Shown piece by piece: positions 37,288-46,108 of a stretch of DNA of 64,000 nt. Made by a program: the position numbers and the translations under genes. This stretch comes from Leptospira meyeri (lineage in GTDB: Bacteria > Spirochaetota > Leptospiria > Leptospirales > Leptospiraceae). Position 1 is the stretch's first letter. Each line of letters starts with the position of its first letter. The stretch lies in contig NZ_SORO01000001.1 of assembly GCF_004368965.1 (NCBI RefSeq), positions 1,954,001-2,018,000 of the forward strand, written 5' to 3'. The notes under the pieces were generated by a model that saw only the letters and a list, made by a program, of their open reading frames with translations, was not told the DNA's origin and searched no databases.

Positions 37288-37688
37288 ACAAGGCGGACCA
37301 ATAGAACAATATAAGTTACAATTTGAATCATATAAAATGTAAACCGAATGTTCACCGCCCATACACTAGTAGATGTTAGATGAGTGAGGGACTGTAAAAC
37401 CCTTGCTCCTAAAATCACAAGACCTGCTTGGTTGACAAAGTTATCAATTTTTCCAAAACTTGCAGTTAAAAACACAACCGTCAGAAAAAGTGGAAGGTTT
37501 TCCAAACTGTTGAGATGGGCACGGTTCAATCTCCAATTAAAGTCTGTTCCATGTTGGATCCCCGCAGGGAATTCATTCGATTTCTTTTTGCCAATTAACA
37601 CTAAGATACTTCGATACGTAGTCAAAAATACACCGAGTCCCAGAGTCCATAACGCAAATCCGATGAGTGTAAGATAAATGGTTTCCAC
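37284..37688 (-). CDS. MAPEG-family membrane protein
   Basis: Protein of 134 residues with four membrane helices. The MAPEG signature region is [23 protein letters not shown] (about 51-73), including the R-x2-R-A-x2-N-x2-E pattern that binds glutathione in this superfamily. It probably conjugates or reduces lipophilic compounds with a thiol, although leptospires may use another thiol. The start is GTG 37688 with AGGAGG a few bases upstream. Confidence 0.87.
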   Translation of the reverse strand: METIYLTLIGFALWTLGLGVFLTTYRSILVLIGKKKSNEFPAGIQHGTDFNWRLNRAHLNSLENLPLFLTVVFLTASFGKIDNFVNQAGLVILGARVLQSLTHLTSTSVWAVNIRFTFYMIQIVTYIVLLVRLV

Positions 37689-37857
37689 AAATCCTCCTTT
37701 TGTACTTAAACCAAATTCTCTTGGTTTAAAAGATACAGGTGGAAATTTTAAATGACTCTAGTTCATTTGTAAACGAATTTAATGTGTTTGGCTCTATTTA
37801 TCAGTCATTAACAATGTTAGCAAAGAATCTAGAATCTTTTCCTATGGGGTTATATTA

Positions 37858-38643
37858 TTAGAAATCAATCTCTTTAATTTGTTTCCAAACCATAAGCCAG
37901 GAAGTAGAAAAAAAATGATCTGGAGCTTCTGGAATTTCAATACAGTTCAGTCCGTTCTCTTTTGCAAAACTGATGGTGTTTTCTTTTGGAAACCACTTAT
38001 CCTCTTTCGGAAGAAAGATCGTGTAATTGGTTCTTTTTTGTATGACTGATCCATCCACCACAAATCCGGGTAAAAAAAGTTTCTTTAGAAATTGAGATAG
38101 ATCCTCTAACCGGATTCTTGAGTTTTGAATGGGAACATTTAGGTGACCAACCTTTCCAGTTTCTAACCACTGAGGATTCGAAAGAGTCTCTAAGATTTGT
38201 TTGTTGGGAACCTCATCATCAGAAATGCCTGGTAAAAGAAGGAGCCGACTGAACTCTTCAATCGAGTGAGATTTATATAAATACCGAAGGCTAAGAACAC
38301 TATCTAAAATAGGAGAAAGTAAAAACAATTTTCGAAAAGGAACTTCTTTGGCATACATCATAAGGGCCGCACCTCCCCCACTATGCCCAATCCCATATAA
38401 ATCTTTGTTTTTGTATCCGTATTTTCTTAAATAGGCATCTAACAATTGTATGGCTGATTTAGGATCATAGATTCCTTTTGAATTTCCATGGGAAGGAGGA
38501 TTGAACCTGATCAGCCGAAGGCCCAATGTTTCCAGTTCGGAATCACGGATCCGAAACGATCTCGCATTCCCACCAGTGCTTGGCCATAACACCAAAACCC
38601 TTCGCATCTCAGACGGAGAGGCACCTGATTCTATAATTTCCAT
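37858..38643 (-). CDS. Alpha/beta-hydrolase
   Basis: Protein of 261 residues from ATG 38643 (an upstream ATG at 38706 falls inside map). The nucleophile elbow is IGHSGGGAALM (Ser in GHSGG, about 97-107), the oxyanion region follows LWPSTGGNARSF, and the catalytic His is in EAPDHFFSTSW near the end. It is soluble with no signal. It starts 8 bp after the map stop. The substrate is not predictable. Confidence 0.83.
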   Translation of the reverse strand: MEIIESGASPSEMRRVLVLWPSTGGNARSFRIRDSELETLGLRLIRFNPPSHGNSKGIYDPKSAIQLLDAYLRKYGYKNKDLYGIGHSGGGAALMMYAKEVPFRKLFLLSPILDSVLSLRYLYKSHSIEEFSRLLLLPGISDDEVPNKQILETLSNPQWLETGKVGHLNVPIQNSRIRLEDLSQFLKKLFLPGFVVDGSVIQKRTNYTIFLPKEDKWFPKENTISFAKENGLNCIEIPEAPDHFFSTSWLMVWKQIKEIDF

Positions 38644-38651
38644 TATGAATC

Positions 38652-39407
38652 TTATAATGTGGCGATAATGGGTTTTCCGTTTTGGACGATGACAGTATGT
38701 TCGCACTGTGCCACATAACTGAGTTCGCCACGACGGTTACTGGCCACAAGGGTCCAACCATCTTCTTCTTCGTATGCAGTTTGACTTCCAGTAGAAATAA
38801 AAGATTCAATCGCAAGAACAAGGCCACTCCCCAATTTCCTTTGGTCACGTTTTTCTTCATAAACCAAAACTTGGGGTTCTTCATGAAGTTTTTTTCCCGT
38901 TCCATGGCCTGCTAAATTTTTGATCACAGTAAAACCATTTTCCACAGCAGCAGAATGAATTTCTCTTCCAATATGACGTAAATAATTGCCAGTGAACGCT
39001 TGTTCTGTGGCACGCATCGTTCCTTCAATTGCCGTTGCACAAAGTTTTTGGAGTGTTTCGTTGGAGCGACCAACCACAAAGGAAATTCCTGTATCTGCAT
39101 AATAACCATCTAGTTTTGCAGAAACATCAATATTGACCAAGTCTCCATCTTTCAAGATGGTTTCTTTTTTAGGAATCCCATGTGCAATTTCAAAATTGGT
39201 ACTGATACAAGTATACCCAGGGAATTTGTAATCAAATTTGGGTGCCGAAAATGCCCCTGCTTTTTCAAATTCTTGTTTGGCAACATGATCCAATTCCAAA
39301 GTAGAAACTCCGGGTTTTGCAAGAAGTTTCAAAAGTTCACGAACCTTTGCGACAAACTTCCCTGCTTTTAAAATCCCCTGAAGGTCTTTTTCATTTTGAA
39401 TCGACAT
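38652..39407 (-). CDS. map: Methionine aminopeptidase, type I
   Basis: Protein of 251 residues. The five metal ligands are visible in sequence: D in VNIDVSAKLDGYYADTGISF (two Asp), His in AGHGTGKKLHEEP, Glu in VLAIESFIS and Glu in CEHTVIV; the substrate His is in FEIAHGIP. There is no SH3 or zinc-finger extension, so it is a type Ia-like enzyme removing N-terminal formyl-processed Met. It sits 0 bp from arsS, in a run with the downstream hydrolase. Confidence 0.96.
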   Translation of the reverse strand: MSIQNEKDLQGILKAGKFVAKVRELLKLLAKPGVSTLELDHVAKQEFEKAGAFSAPKFDYKFPGYTCISTNFEIAHGIPKKETILKDGDLVNIDVSAKLDGYYADTGISFVVGRSNETLQKLCATAIEGTMRATEQAFTGNYLRHIGREIHSAAVENGFTVIKNLAGHGTGKKLHEEPQVLVYEEKRDQRKLGSGLVLAIESFISTGSQTAYEEEDGWTLVASNRRGELSYVAQCEHTVIVQNGKPIIATL

Positions 39408-40382
39408 CTAAACTATCTCCCCACCACAACTGGATCCCGCACCGGCAGTACACCCGTAACAATGATTTGCTACTACAATCTCTCGGTTGAGGAAAGATTG
39501 CAAATCGAAATCCTTTATATGTTTTATGTTTTGTGATTTCAAATCTAACATTTGATTGAAGTCACAATCATACACGGAACCGTCATAACCTACCGAAATT
39601 TGATCCAAACACATGAGACCTTTAACAGTCGCTGGATTATAGGCATTGACCAAAGTTTCCATATACATTTCGAATTTACCAGCTCTAACTAAAGATCCAA
39701 GAAATCGATTGATCGGAAGATTGTTGATACAAAAAAGTTGGTTAAAAATAATTCCATATTTTTTGGAAAGGGTTTCCTTATATTCTTTTTCCAACTGCAC
39801 CTGTCCTGAACTTAAAAAAAGTCCATTTGGGTTGTAAACTAAGTTGATAGGAAGTTTTGTTCCATAACCAAGAGCATTTAACTTCTTTAAGGCGGTGATT
39901 GATTTTTGAAATACACCTTTTCCTCTTTGATTGTCTGTGGTATTTTCCAAAACGGAAGGAAGTGAAGATACAATTTCTACCTTATGGTTTGCTAAAAAAT
40001 CATACAACCATTCGTAACCTGGTTCTTCTAATATCGTTAAATTACAACGATCCATAACCCGTTTGCCAAGCTTAGTGACTTCTTCTACAAGGTATTTAAA
40101 ATTTGGATTTCCTTCGGGAGCTCCACCTGTGATGTCGACTGTCTCAATTTCAGGAATTTTGGATATTAAGTCCAAACATAGATCCACAGTGGCTTTATCC
40201 ATCACTTCAGTCCGTATAGGAGAAGCATCCACGTGGCAATGGCGACAAGCCTGGTTACACCAACGTCCTACATTGATTTGGAAAACTTTTAGTGATCTTG
40301 CAGGGATGGATTTCCCTACAGTTTCATAGAACGGTTTCCCACTGTACGAACGTAAGGTGGTATGTTGTTCAGTTACATCCAT
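39408..40382 (-). CDS. arsS: Radical SAM protein ArsS (arsenosugar-biosynthesis type)
   Basis: Protein of 324 residues. The radical SAM cluster motif is CNQACRHCH (C-x3-C-x2-C, about 42-50), with GGAPEGNP as the SAM-binding GGE-like element. The Cys-rich C-terminus CYGCTAGAGSSCGGEIV binds auxiliary clusters in this radical SAM/Cys-rich family. Members are linked to arsenosugar formation, but no arsM methyltransferase is in view. The peroxidase-like partner gene is 3 bp upstream on the same strand, an association typical of the family. Confidence 0.88.
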   Translation of the reverse strand: MDVTEQHTTLRSYSGKPFYETVGKSIPARSLKVFQINVGRWCNQACRHCHVDASPIRTEVMDKATVDLCLDLISKIPEIETVDITGGAPEGNPNFKYLVEEVTKLGKRVMDRCNLTILEEPGYEWLYDFLANHKVEIVSSLPSVLENTTDNQRGKGVFQKSITALKKLNALGYGTKLPINLVYNPNGLFLSSGQVQLEKEYKETLSKKYGIIFNQLFCINNLPINRFLGSLVRAGKFEMYMETLVNAYNPATVKGLMCLDQISVGYDGSVYDCDFNQMLDLKSQNIKHIKDFDLQSFLNREIVVANHCYGCTAGAGSSCGGEIV

Positions 40383-40385
40383 AAA

Positions 40386-40724
40386 CTAAAAAGAAAGTTC
40401 ATCAATTTTGTTTTGCATTTGGACACTATGAACCAAATTGATTCCAGCCGCCATCGCTGCTGCCACGTGAACCGCTTCATTCATTTGTGCTTCATCTGCA
40501 CCTTTTTGCAAAGAAGTCGAAGTATAAGCATCAATACAATAAGGACATTTTAGCGCATGAGCCACAGCAAGTGCAATGAGAGCTTTTTCTCTTTCGGATA
40601 GAGCACCTTCTGCCATCACTGCATTGTAGTATCCAAAAAATTTATCTGCAAGTGCAGGATTGGTCCTTCCAATTTCTCCAAATTTTCCCAAATCTTTTGC
40701 ATTATAATAATGATTTTCTGCCAT
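40386..40724 (-). CDS. Carboxymuconolactone decarboxylase/AhpD-like protein, partner of ArsS
   Basis: Protein of 112 residues. The AhpD-like redox motif is CPYCIDAYTSTSLQKG (C-x2-C with downstream His replaced by Thr/Ser context), preceded by REKALIALAVAHALK. It matches the peroxidase-like proteins found beside ArsS. Some relatives are reported to carry selenocysteine at the first Cys; here both are plain Cys codons and no in-frame TGA is seen. An AAGGAG ribosome-binding site lies 6 bp before the ATG. Confidence 0.87.
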   Translation of the reverse strand: MAENHYYNAKDLGKFGEIGRTNPALADKFFGYYNAVMAEGALSEREKALIALAVAHALKCPYCIDAYTSTSLQKGADEAQMNEAVHVAAAMAAGINLVHSVQMQNKIDELSF

Positions 40725-40727
40725 AAA

Positions 40728-40769
40728 TGACTCCTTAGCGTTAGACTTTTTAAAGTGACGTTGGAGTCA
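40728..40769 (-). promoter_or_regulatory. Inverted repeat covering the ribosome-binding site of the ArsS-partner gene
   Basis: On the minus strand TGACTCC (40769-40763) can pair with GGAGTCA (40734-40728), which contains the GGAG of the ribosome-binding site. The left arm is preceded by T, making TTGACT, a possible -35 box; if that is its role the arm is not transcribed. Both readings are open. Confidence 0.4.
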
Positions 40770-40850
40770 ATGGGGTAGTTTTAGAAAGCTACTGACAAAC
40801 ACAGAATTTTGCTCAAAATGCTAAAAAACCGAACAGAGCAAAGCCAAAAT

Positions 40851-41627
40851 TTAAGTAATGAACTTAGGCCTACGTTTCTCAATTAATGACAAAAATCCTT
40901 CCTGTCCATCAGAAGACAAAATGACTTTGGTGAAAAGGTCTGCATCAATTTGAAATAAGGATTCCATCTTTTTTCTATACGGTTCACGTAAGGCAGTTTT
41001 CATCCCACGGCTGGAATTGTTTGTGAGTTTGGAAAGAGATTCAGCAAATTTTAATGACTCACCAAACAATGATTCGGCACTAAACAATTCATCCACAAGT
41101 CCGATTTCTTTGGCTTCAGGACCTTTGATTTGTTTACCGGTGAATAAAAGGTCGCGCGTGACTTTTACACCTACCAAGTCTTGCAACACAATGGTTGGAA
41201 TGGATGGAAAGTTAAGACCAACTATGGCTTCTGAAAACCCAATCCTTGCTCCTTTGTCCACCATGTACCGGTAATCAGAAAACAATGCAAACACTGCTCC
41301 CGCAGCCATACAATGACCATTCACTACTGCAATTGTAGGAACTGGAAATTGGAAATAGGTTTGTGCTGTTCGTAACAGTTGTTCAACGGATTTACGAACA
41401 TCGGACTCTGTTTTTCCATACATAAGTGTGGGTTCAATGCCATTGGAGAAAAACTGTGTTTGTGCGGATGTAAAAAGCAAAACACGCAAATTTGGATTGT
41501 TTGCGTGTTTGTTTAAGATTTGTTCGAATAATACAAAAGCTTCGAAATCGAAAGTGTTCTTTTCATTGGATTGCATCTTGATTTCCAAGATGCGCTCTCC
41601 ATGAAAGATCTCTGCAAAAGGAGTCAT
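40851..41627 (-). CDS. Enoyl-CoA hydratase/isomerase family protein
   Basis: Crotonase-fold protein of 258 residues. The oxyanion-hole segments are visible: LFTSAQTQFFSNG (about 50-62) and AVNGHCMAAGAVFALFSDYRY (about 102-122), and the family's GLV-E/D region is IGLVDELFSAESLF. The first catalytic Glu of true hydratases is not evident (GARIGFSEAIVGLNF places a Glu near there), so hydratase and isomerase cannot be separated. It abuts the acyl-CoA synthetase gene (1-bp gap), so the pair likely serves fatty-acid breakdown. Confidence 0.87.
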   Translation of the reverse strand: MTPFAEIFHGERILEIKMQSNEKNTFDFEAFVLFEQILNKHANNPNLRVLLFTSAQTQFFSNGIEPTLMYGKTESDVRKSVEQLLRTAQTYFQFPVPTIAVVNGHCMAAGAVFALFSDYRYMVDKGARIGFSEAIVGLNFPSIPTIVLQDLVGVKVTRDLLFTGKQIKGPEAKEIGLVDELFSAESLFGESLKFAESLSKLTNNSSRGMKTALREPYRKKMESLFQIDADLFTKVILSSDGQEGFLSLIEKRRPKFIT

Positions 41628-41628
41628 A

Positions 41629-43677
41629 TTAACTGTTTTTGTAGAGTTCCAAAATTCTGTCTTTGTATTTTTCTGTAATCACGTGTCGTTTCATCTTCAT
41701 TAAGTTAGTAAGTTCATCACCCACTTCAAATGGTTTTGTAATGAGTGTTACATACTGTACTTGTTCAAAGTTTTTGAATCCTGTTTTAACACTGTTAAAA
41801 TTACGAACTTCTTTTTTGTAGAAATCTACAACCTTTGGATTGGTGATCAGTTTTTCAGGATTTTTTTCTGAAATTCCATTTTCTTCCGCCCAAGGAATCA
41901 GTGCATCAAAATCAGGAACAATAATGGCACCTAAAACCTTTTGGTCTTGGCCCACGATCATCGACTGTTTGATATAAGTTGACTCATCAATTTTATTTTC
42001 GATCGGAACCGGCTCTACGTTTTCACCACCAAGTAGAACAATGGTGTCTTTAGCTCGTCCAGTCAGTGTCAGTGTCTTTTTGAAATTGATCATACCGATA
42101 TCACCGGTATTCATCCAATTGTCTACGATGGTCTTTTTGGTAGTTTCTGGATTTTTGTAATACCCCTTCATTACCTGAGGTCCCTTGATATGAACTACAC
42201 CTTTCACACCTAACTTACCAAAGATGATATTTTTTTTATCATCAATATGGCAAAGGACATTTCCAGCATCATCTCGAATTTGAACTTGGCTAAGGGGAAC
42301 AATATCACCCACAGACCCCATAATGGGACGATCAAAAGTTCGCGCAGAAATAACGGGTCCTGTTTCGGTCATACCGTATCCTTCAAGAACTGTAATTCCA
42401 ATATCCATAAAGAAAGCATCCACATGTTTTTGGAGTGCCCCACCACCGGAAAGAGTGGCACGTAAATGTCCACCAGTCGCTTGACGAATTTTTGCGAGTA
42501 CAATGCGATCTAACGTAAAGGAATTAAACAAAACCCCTAACCCAGCAACAACATACAAAGGAGTTTTAAAGGAACTTTCCTCGGGTAAAACAAACTGTAC
42601 CGCAAGGATTGAGAGGATAGAAACTGTGAATGGACCAGTTAACAAAAGCTTAATGATAGAAAAGAGAGACAACCCTAAGGATTGAATGATATTTCTTCCT
42701 TCATAATCCACTTCCCAACCTTTTAGAAAACGGACTGCCGCATGGTAATGTTTTGAAAAAAAGTAGGCGACCTTAAACAAAAATCTTCTCACAGGAGGAG
42801 TTTGTTTAGGATCATTGATACGAGTATAAATCCCGTTATAAATACTTTCCCAAACACGTGGGGCAGAAGCCATAAAGGTTGGCCTAGCTTTTTGAATATC
42901 GTTACGAAGTTCTGTAACTTTTGTATAATAAGTAGAACCACCGTTGATGATGGCAAAGTATTCCACAACTCGTTCAAAGATATGCCAAACAGGAAGAATA
43001 GACAACATACGATCGTCAGGCGAAACCTTTGCAACTCGAGGAACCACATAATGCATTTGATGGATCATATTAGAATGCATGAGCATAACCCCTTTTGGCA
43101 TTCCGGTAGTTCCAGATGTATATATGAGAGTGTACAAATCGTCCGGTTTGATTCCGGCCATTCGTTTTTCGGCTTCCCGTTTCCCTTTTGCCCGCATATC
43201 TCTCCCTTGTTCTAGGAGATCATAAAAATGAAGGATTCCAGCACCTGACTTTAGTTTGGTGTCTTTGTCCATTATGATAACGGTTTTGACCGACTTTACT
43301 TGGGATTTGTTGTTTTTATATTTTTCGTAGACTTTATCATTTTCCACGAAAACAACTTTCGCTTCAGAATGATTCAAAATATAAACGATTTCAGAATCAG
43401 TAATATCAGAACCCCGTGGAACGTTGGCAGCACCAGCAGTTAACACCGCACAATCGGCGATGATCCATTCCATACGGTTATCAGCAAGAACTCCGACGTG
43501 TTCTCTCGCCTTAACCCCTAATTCAATGAGGGCTTCTGCAAGTGCGAGCCCATCCTCGTAAAGTTCCTTGTAAGTGAGGGCTTGGTAATCCTTTTGGGCA
43601 TTCTTATACCAGAATGCGGGTCTTGGACCGAATTTTTCTGCGGATTCCTTATAAACTTCTGCTAGGTTATTTGCCAT
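41629..43677 (-). CDS. Long-chain acyl-CoA synthetase (AMP-dependent)
   Basis: Protein of 682 residues of the ANL family. The AMP motif is [14 protein letters not shown] (about 187-200), with [12 protein letters not shown] (A5) and [25 protein letters not shown] (A7-A8) following. A hydrophobic insertion at about 335-380 ([18 protein letters not shown]) suggests membrane association, as in FadD15/long-chain bacterial enzymes. It activates fatty acids for beta-oxidation or lipid synthesis, in an operon with the crotonase-fold gene. A strong hairpin precedes its start. Confidence 0.92.
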   Translation of the reverse strand: MANNLAEVYKESAEKFGPRPAFWYKNAQKDYQALTYKELYEDGLALAEALIELGVKAREHVGVLADNRMEWIIADCAVLTAGAANVPRGSDITDSEIVYILNHSEAKVVFVENDKVYEKYKNNKSQVKSVKTVIIMDKDTKLKSGAGILHFYDLLEQGRDMRAKGKREAEKRMAGIKPDDLYTLIYTSGTTGMPKGVMLMHSNMIHQMHYVVPRVAKVSPDDRMLSILPVWHIFERVVEYFAIINGGSTYYTKVTELRNDIQKARPTFMASAPRVWESIYNGIYTRINDPKQTPPVRRFLFKVAYFFSKHYHAAVRFLKGWEVDYEGRNIIQSLGLSLFSIIKLLLTGPFTVSILSILAVQFVLPEESSFKTPLYVVAGLGVLFNSFTLDRIVLAKIRQATGGHLRATLSGGGALQKHVDAFFMDIGITVLEGYGMTETGPVISARTFDRPIMGSVGDIVPLSQVQIRDDAGNVLCHIDDKKNIIFGKLGVKGVVHIKGPQVMKGYYKNPETTKKTIVDNWMNTGDIGMINFKKTLTLTGRAKDTIVLLGGENVEPVPIENKIDESTYIKQSMIVGQDQKVLGAIIVPDFDALIPWAEENGISEKNPEKLITNPKVVDFYKKEVRNFNSVKTGFKNFEQVQYVTLITKPFEVGDELTNLMKMKRHVITEKYKDRILELYKNS

Positions 43678-43683
43678 ATCTCT

Positions 43684-43726
43684 CCATCTAAAAGCGGTCT
43701 TTATGATAGGCCCTACTTTCAGATGG
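43684..43726 (-). promoter_or_regulatory. Leader hairpin next to the acyl-CoA synthetase ribosome-binding site
   Basis: On the minus strand CCATCTGAAAG (43726-43716) pairs with CTTTTAGATGG (43694-43684): 11 pairs, one a G-U wobble that only works on the minus-strand RNA. The 3' arm includes the first two bases of GGAG (43685-43682), the ribosome-binding site 4-5 bp from the ATG at 43677. Folding would hinder initiation. Confidence 0.5.
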
Positions 43727-43744
43727 TCAAGAGAAATTTAGGCA

Positions 43745-43957
43745 TTAATCCCAGTGGAACCCTTCGCGTTGGTGTCCTTTTTTCAAATGGCGTTTGCGAA
43801 TTTCGCGGAGTTTGGTCATTTGTTCGAGATTGAGTAGGTTACGTGCCGCAAGTCCCATTTGAGGGAGAAGGGTTTCATCTTGTGTGTTGGCTAAAAACTG
43901 GTTGGTCTTCACAAAGGAGCTTTTAAACTCCAAATTCATATCGGGATAGAAATCCAT
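43745..43957 (-). CDS. Small hypothetical protein (70 residues)
   Basis: Soluble, basic C-terminus (KLREIRKRHLKKGHQ), aromatic/acidic N-terminus (MDFYPDMNLEFK), predicted helical. A near-perfect GGAGG lies 6 bp before the ATG, which supports translation. No homologous family recognised. It stands alone between the acyl-CoA synthetase gene and a divergently oriented gene, behind a structured leader. Confidence 0.65.
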   Translation of the reverse strand: MDFYPDMNLEFKSSFVKTNQFLANTQDETLLPQMGLAARNLLNLEQMTKLREIRKRHLKKGHQREGFHWD

Positions 43958-43982
43958 ACAAGCCTCCGTGCTTTCCGGTTTC

Positions 43983-44048
43983 CGGGGTATTTGTTTTTGG
44001 AGATTCCCACCATCCGTGGTAGGTAGCCTCCCCCCGATATATGTATCG
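43983..44048 (-). ncRNA. Candidate structured 5' leader RNA
   Basis: On the minus strand nested helices form: CGGGG/CCCCG (44036-44032 with 43987-43983), GGAG/CTCC (44031-44028 with 44002-43999) and CCTACCA/TGGTGGG (44023-44017 with 44012-44006) around loop CGGA. One pair of the last helix is a T-G wobble on this strand but a C-A clash on the other, pointing to minus-strand RNA. An alternative hairpin CGATA/TATCG (44048-44035) competes with the outer helix. No known riboswitch consensus was recognised. Confidence 0.4.
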
Positions 44049-44067
44049 CCGGAAAATGAATATCCTG

Positions 44068-44100
44068 AAGCAAAAAATTTTGCTTGTACTATTTTTTTTT
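44068..44100 (+). terminator. Weak terminator-like palindrome and T-run
   Basis: AAGCAAAA (44068-44075) and TTTTGCTT (44078-44085) form an AT-rich palindrome. Nine Ts follow at 44092-44100, after a 6-base gap. No plus-strand gene lies directly upstream, so if real it would attenuate the leader of the 44123 gene. The stem is too weak to be confident. Confidence 0.25.
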
Positions 44101-44122
44101 ATCTGATTTCTGGTATTCGTTC

Positions 44123-44353
44123 ATGACAATTCGATTGGAAAATTCTACTGGCAGACGGAACGGGCGTTTCGTTGCTTATGAGTATGGGGAAGACTTATTT
44201 GGTACCCTGTATTTAAATAAATTTTCTGGTCGAGAAAAAGGTCGTCTCATCGACAAATGGAGATTAAATGATTTAGGAAGTCTCATTCGTGTGCTCGACA
44301 CAGAGATTTCTCGTAGGGAAGAAGAAAATTACGAACGACCTCTTTTCCACTAA
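44123..44353 (+). CDS. Small hypothetical protein upstream of the MutS-like gene
   Basis: Protein of 76 residues from ATG 44123 (a longer form from 44084 adds an unlikely aromatic leader). It is charged, with FVAYEYGEDLFGTLYLNKFSG at about 14-34 (beta-hairpin-like) and a C-terminal Arg/Glu-rich helix. It overlaps the GTG start proposed for the MutS-like gene by 65 bp. Family not recognised; no good ribosome-binding site seen. Confidence 0.6.
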   Translation: MTIRLENSTGRRNGRFVAYEYGEDLFGTLYLNKFSGREKGRLIDKWRLNDLGSLIRVLDTEISRREEENYERPLFH

Positions 44354-46106
44354 TCCAACTTATCTGTTCCTAACGAAAAGGAACAAACGTTACCAAAACA
44401 AAATCCAATTCCTTTCACAAAAATTAAAAAGGGTTTCTTTACTTCGGTTTATAACTTTTTCCTTTTTTTTCTTTGCCCTACTTTTTTCTTATCTAAACAA
44501 AACATCTTGGAAAGAATATTTATATTCTCTTCTTATTCTATTTCCTTTCGTGTATTTGGTACGGCTGTATTCCAAGCGGAAGGTGCAAATCCTGTATGCC
44601 AAAAAAACAAACAATTTCCTTCAGGAAGAAATTTATAGGCTCCAAGGTGAATTTAAAAAAATCAAAACTAGGGAAGTTTGGGAGTATCCGGAGAGTGTAC
44701 GAAACCATCCTCTTTCCATTGATTTAGATCTTTGCACCAAACAAGGATTTTTGGGTATTTATGATACTACGATCACGGAGGTTGGATTTCGGAATTATCT
44801 CAATCGTTTTCTACAAGAACCCATCGAAGATGCAAAACTAAATTTCCATCCAAATGAAATACGAAACATTCTGAAAAAAAACACTTATCATACATATCAT
44901 CTCCTTCGTAAGTATTTAGTACCTGAGGCAGAAACCAATGAAAAGTTTCCCTTGTCTCGCATCAATTCAGAGGATTCTTTTTGGAAAAAAAGAAGGTTTT
45001 TAAAGGGTTTTTTCCCAATTTGGGGTGTTATCTCACCTCTGTATATAGTTTTGGGATTGTTATTTGACTTACCACTGATTCCCCTCCTTCTCCTGATCAA
45101 TGGAATTCTGTTTGTTACTTACCGAAATGATTCTTTAAAACAATGGAAAGAAATTAAGGCGCTTTCTTCTGGGGCATCGAGGTTCCGAAAAATTTTTGTT
45201 TATTTAACAAAGGAAAGAAAAACCACCAAACAGATGATAGATCAAATTTCTTCTCTTGGTGATTCTGCTGAGTTACTTATTTCCCCTTTACCACATTTGA
45301 TTTTGAATTTAATTTGTTTATGGGATCTTTGGAAAATCAAATCCCTAGAAAATTGGAAAAAAAAATTTGGAACTTTTTGGAATGATCTACAAATAGAAAT
45401 CATAAAAACGGATTCCTTGTTACCTTTTGCGAATTTTGGATTTTTGTTTCCCGAAGCTAGTTTTGCAAACCAATCATCCGTTGGAAATTTAAGTGCCCAA
45501 AATTTGGTGCATCCGCTTCTCCCCAAGTCCAGTCGAGTGTTCAATCCGCTTACTGAAATGAAACCAGGAGATTTGATGATTGTGACGGGATCCAATATGA
45601 GCGGGAAAACGACTTATCTTAGATCTATCGCCATGTCTTTGTTACTTGCTGGATCTGGAGCTCCCGTACTTGGCTCGGGCTTTGAATTTCCTGAATTTCA
45701 AATTCATACACTTATTCGGTCTCAAGATTCAATGGAAGATGGAGTTTCCTTTTTTTATAGTGAAGTGAGACGGCTCTCTTCTATCATACAAAATGCTGAT
45801 AGTTCTAAAAAAATTCCAATATTGTTTTTGGATGAAATTCTAAAAGGAACCAATTCGAAAGAACGTTTTATTGCCACACGAGAGATTCTTTCTGTCCTTA
45901 AAGAAAAACGGACAATCGTATTTCTTACAACTCACGATTTAAAATTAGCAGAAATTCCTTGGGCCAAACGATTCCATTTCACTGAACTAGAAAAAGAAGG
46001 ACAAATGGACTTTGATTACCAAATCCGAGACGGGGTTTCTGGTTCTACCAATGCTCTCAAAATTTTAAAAAAAGAAGGGATTCCAATTCGAAACGAAAAG
46101 GAATAA
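44289..46106 (+). CDS. Membrane-anchored MutS-like ATPase
   Basis: Protein of up to 605 residues with the MutS ATPase module only: Walker A TGSNMSGKTTYLRSIAMSLLLA (about 436-457), then SFFYSEVRRLSSI, Walker B ILFLDEILKGTNSKER and the switch FLTTHDLKLAEI. The N-terminal half lacks mismatch-recognition domains and instead has two hydrophobic pairs (about 53-90 and 243-280), so the protein is probably in the inner membrane. This type resembles the uncharacterised MutS-related proteins also seen in Bacteroidetes. The start is uncertain: GTG 44289 lies in the preceding ORF, and no later ATG precedes the first helix. Confidence 0.83.
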   Translation: MCSTQRFLVGKKKITNDLFSTNPTYLFLTKRNKRYQNKIQFLSQKLKRVSLLRFITFSFFFFALLFSYLNKTSWKEYLYSLLILFPFVYLVRLYSKRKVQILYAKKTNNFLQEEIYRLQGEFKKIKTREVWEYPESVRNHPLSIDLDLCTKQGFLGIYDTTITEVGFRNYLNRFLQEPIEDAKLNFHPNEIRNILKKNTYHTYHLLRKYLVPEAETNEKFPLSRINSEDSFWKKRRFLKGFFPIWGVISPLYIVLGLLFDLPLIPLLLLINGILFVTYRNDSLKQWKEIKALSSGASRFRKIFVYLTKERKTTKQMIDQISSLGDSAELLISPLPHLILNLICLWDLWKIKSLENWKKKFGTFWNDLQIEIIKTDSLLPFANFGFLFPEASFANQSSVGNLSAQNLVHPLLPKSSRVFNPLTEMKPGDLMIVTGSNMSGKTTYLRSIAMSLLLAGSGAPVLGSGFEFPEFQIHTLIRSQDSMEDGVSFFYSEVRRLSSIIQNADSSKKIPILFLDEILKGTNSKERFIATREILSVLKEKRTIVFLTTHDLKLAEIPWAKRFHFTELEKEGQMDFDYQIRDGVSGSTNALKILKKEGIPIRNEKE

Positions 46107-46108
46107 CT

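Noticed and set aside
37821..37838. Imperfect palindrome AAAGA-x-TCTAGA-x-TCTTT between the hydrolase and MAPEG genes.
   Set aside because: Mismatched arms and no T-run; neither a convincing terminator nor operator.
43975..44023. Resemblance to the guanidine-II (mini-ykkC) pair of hairpins.
   Set aside because: Neither loop has the closed ACGR tetraloop and the second hairpin is CCGG/CCGG with AAA; no match.
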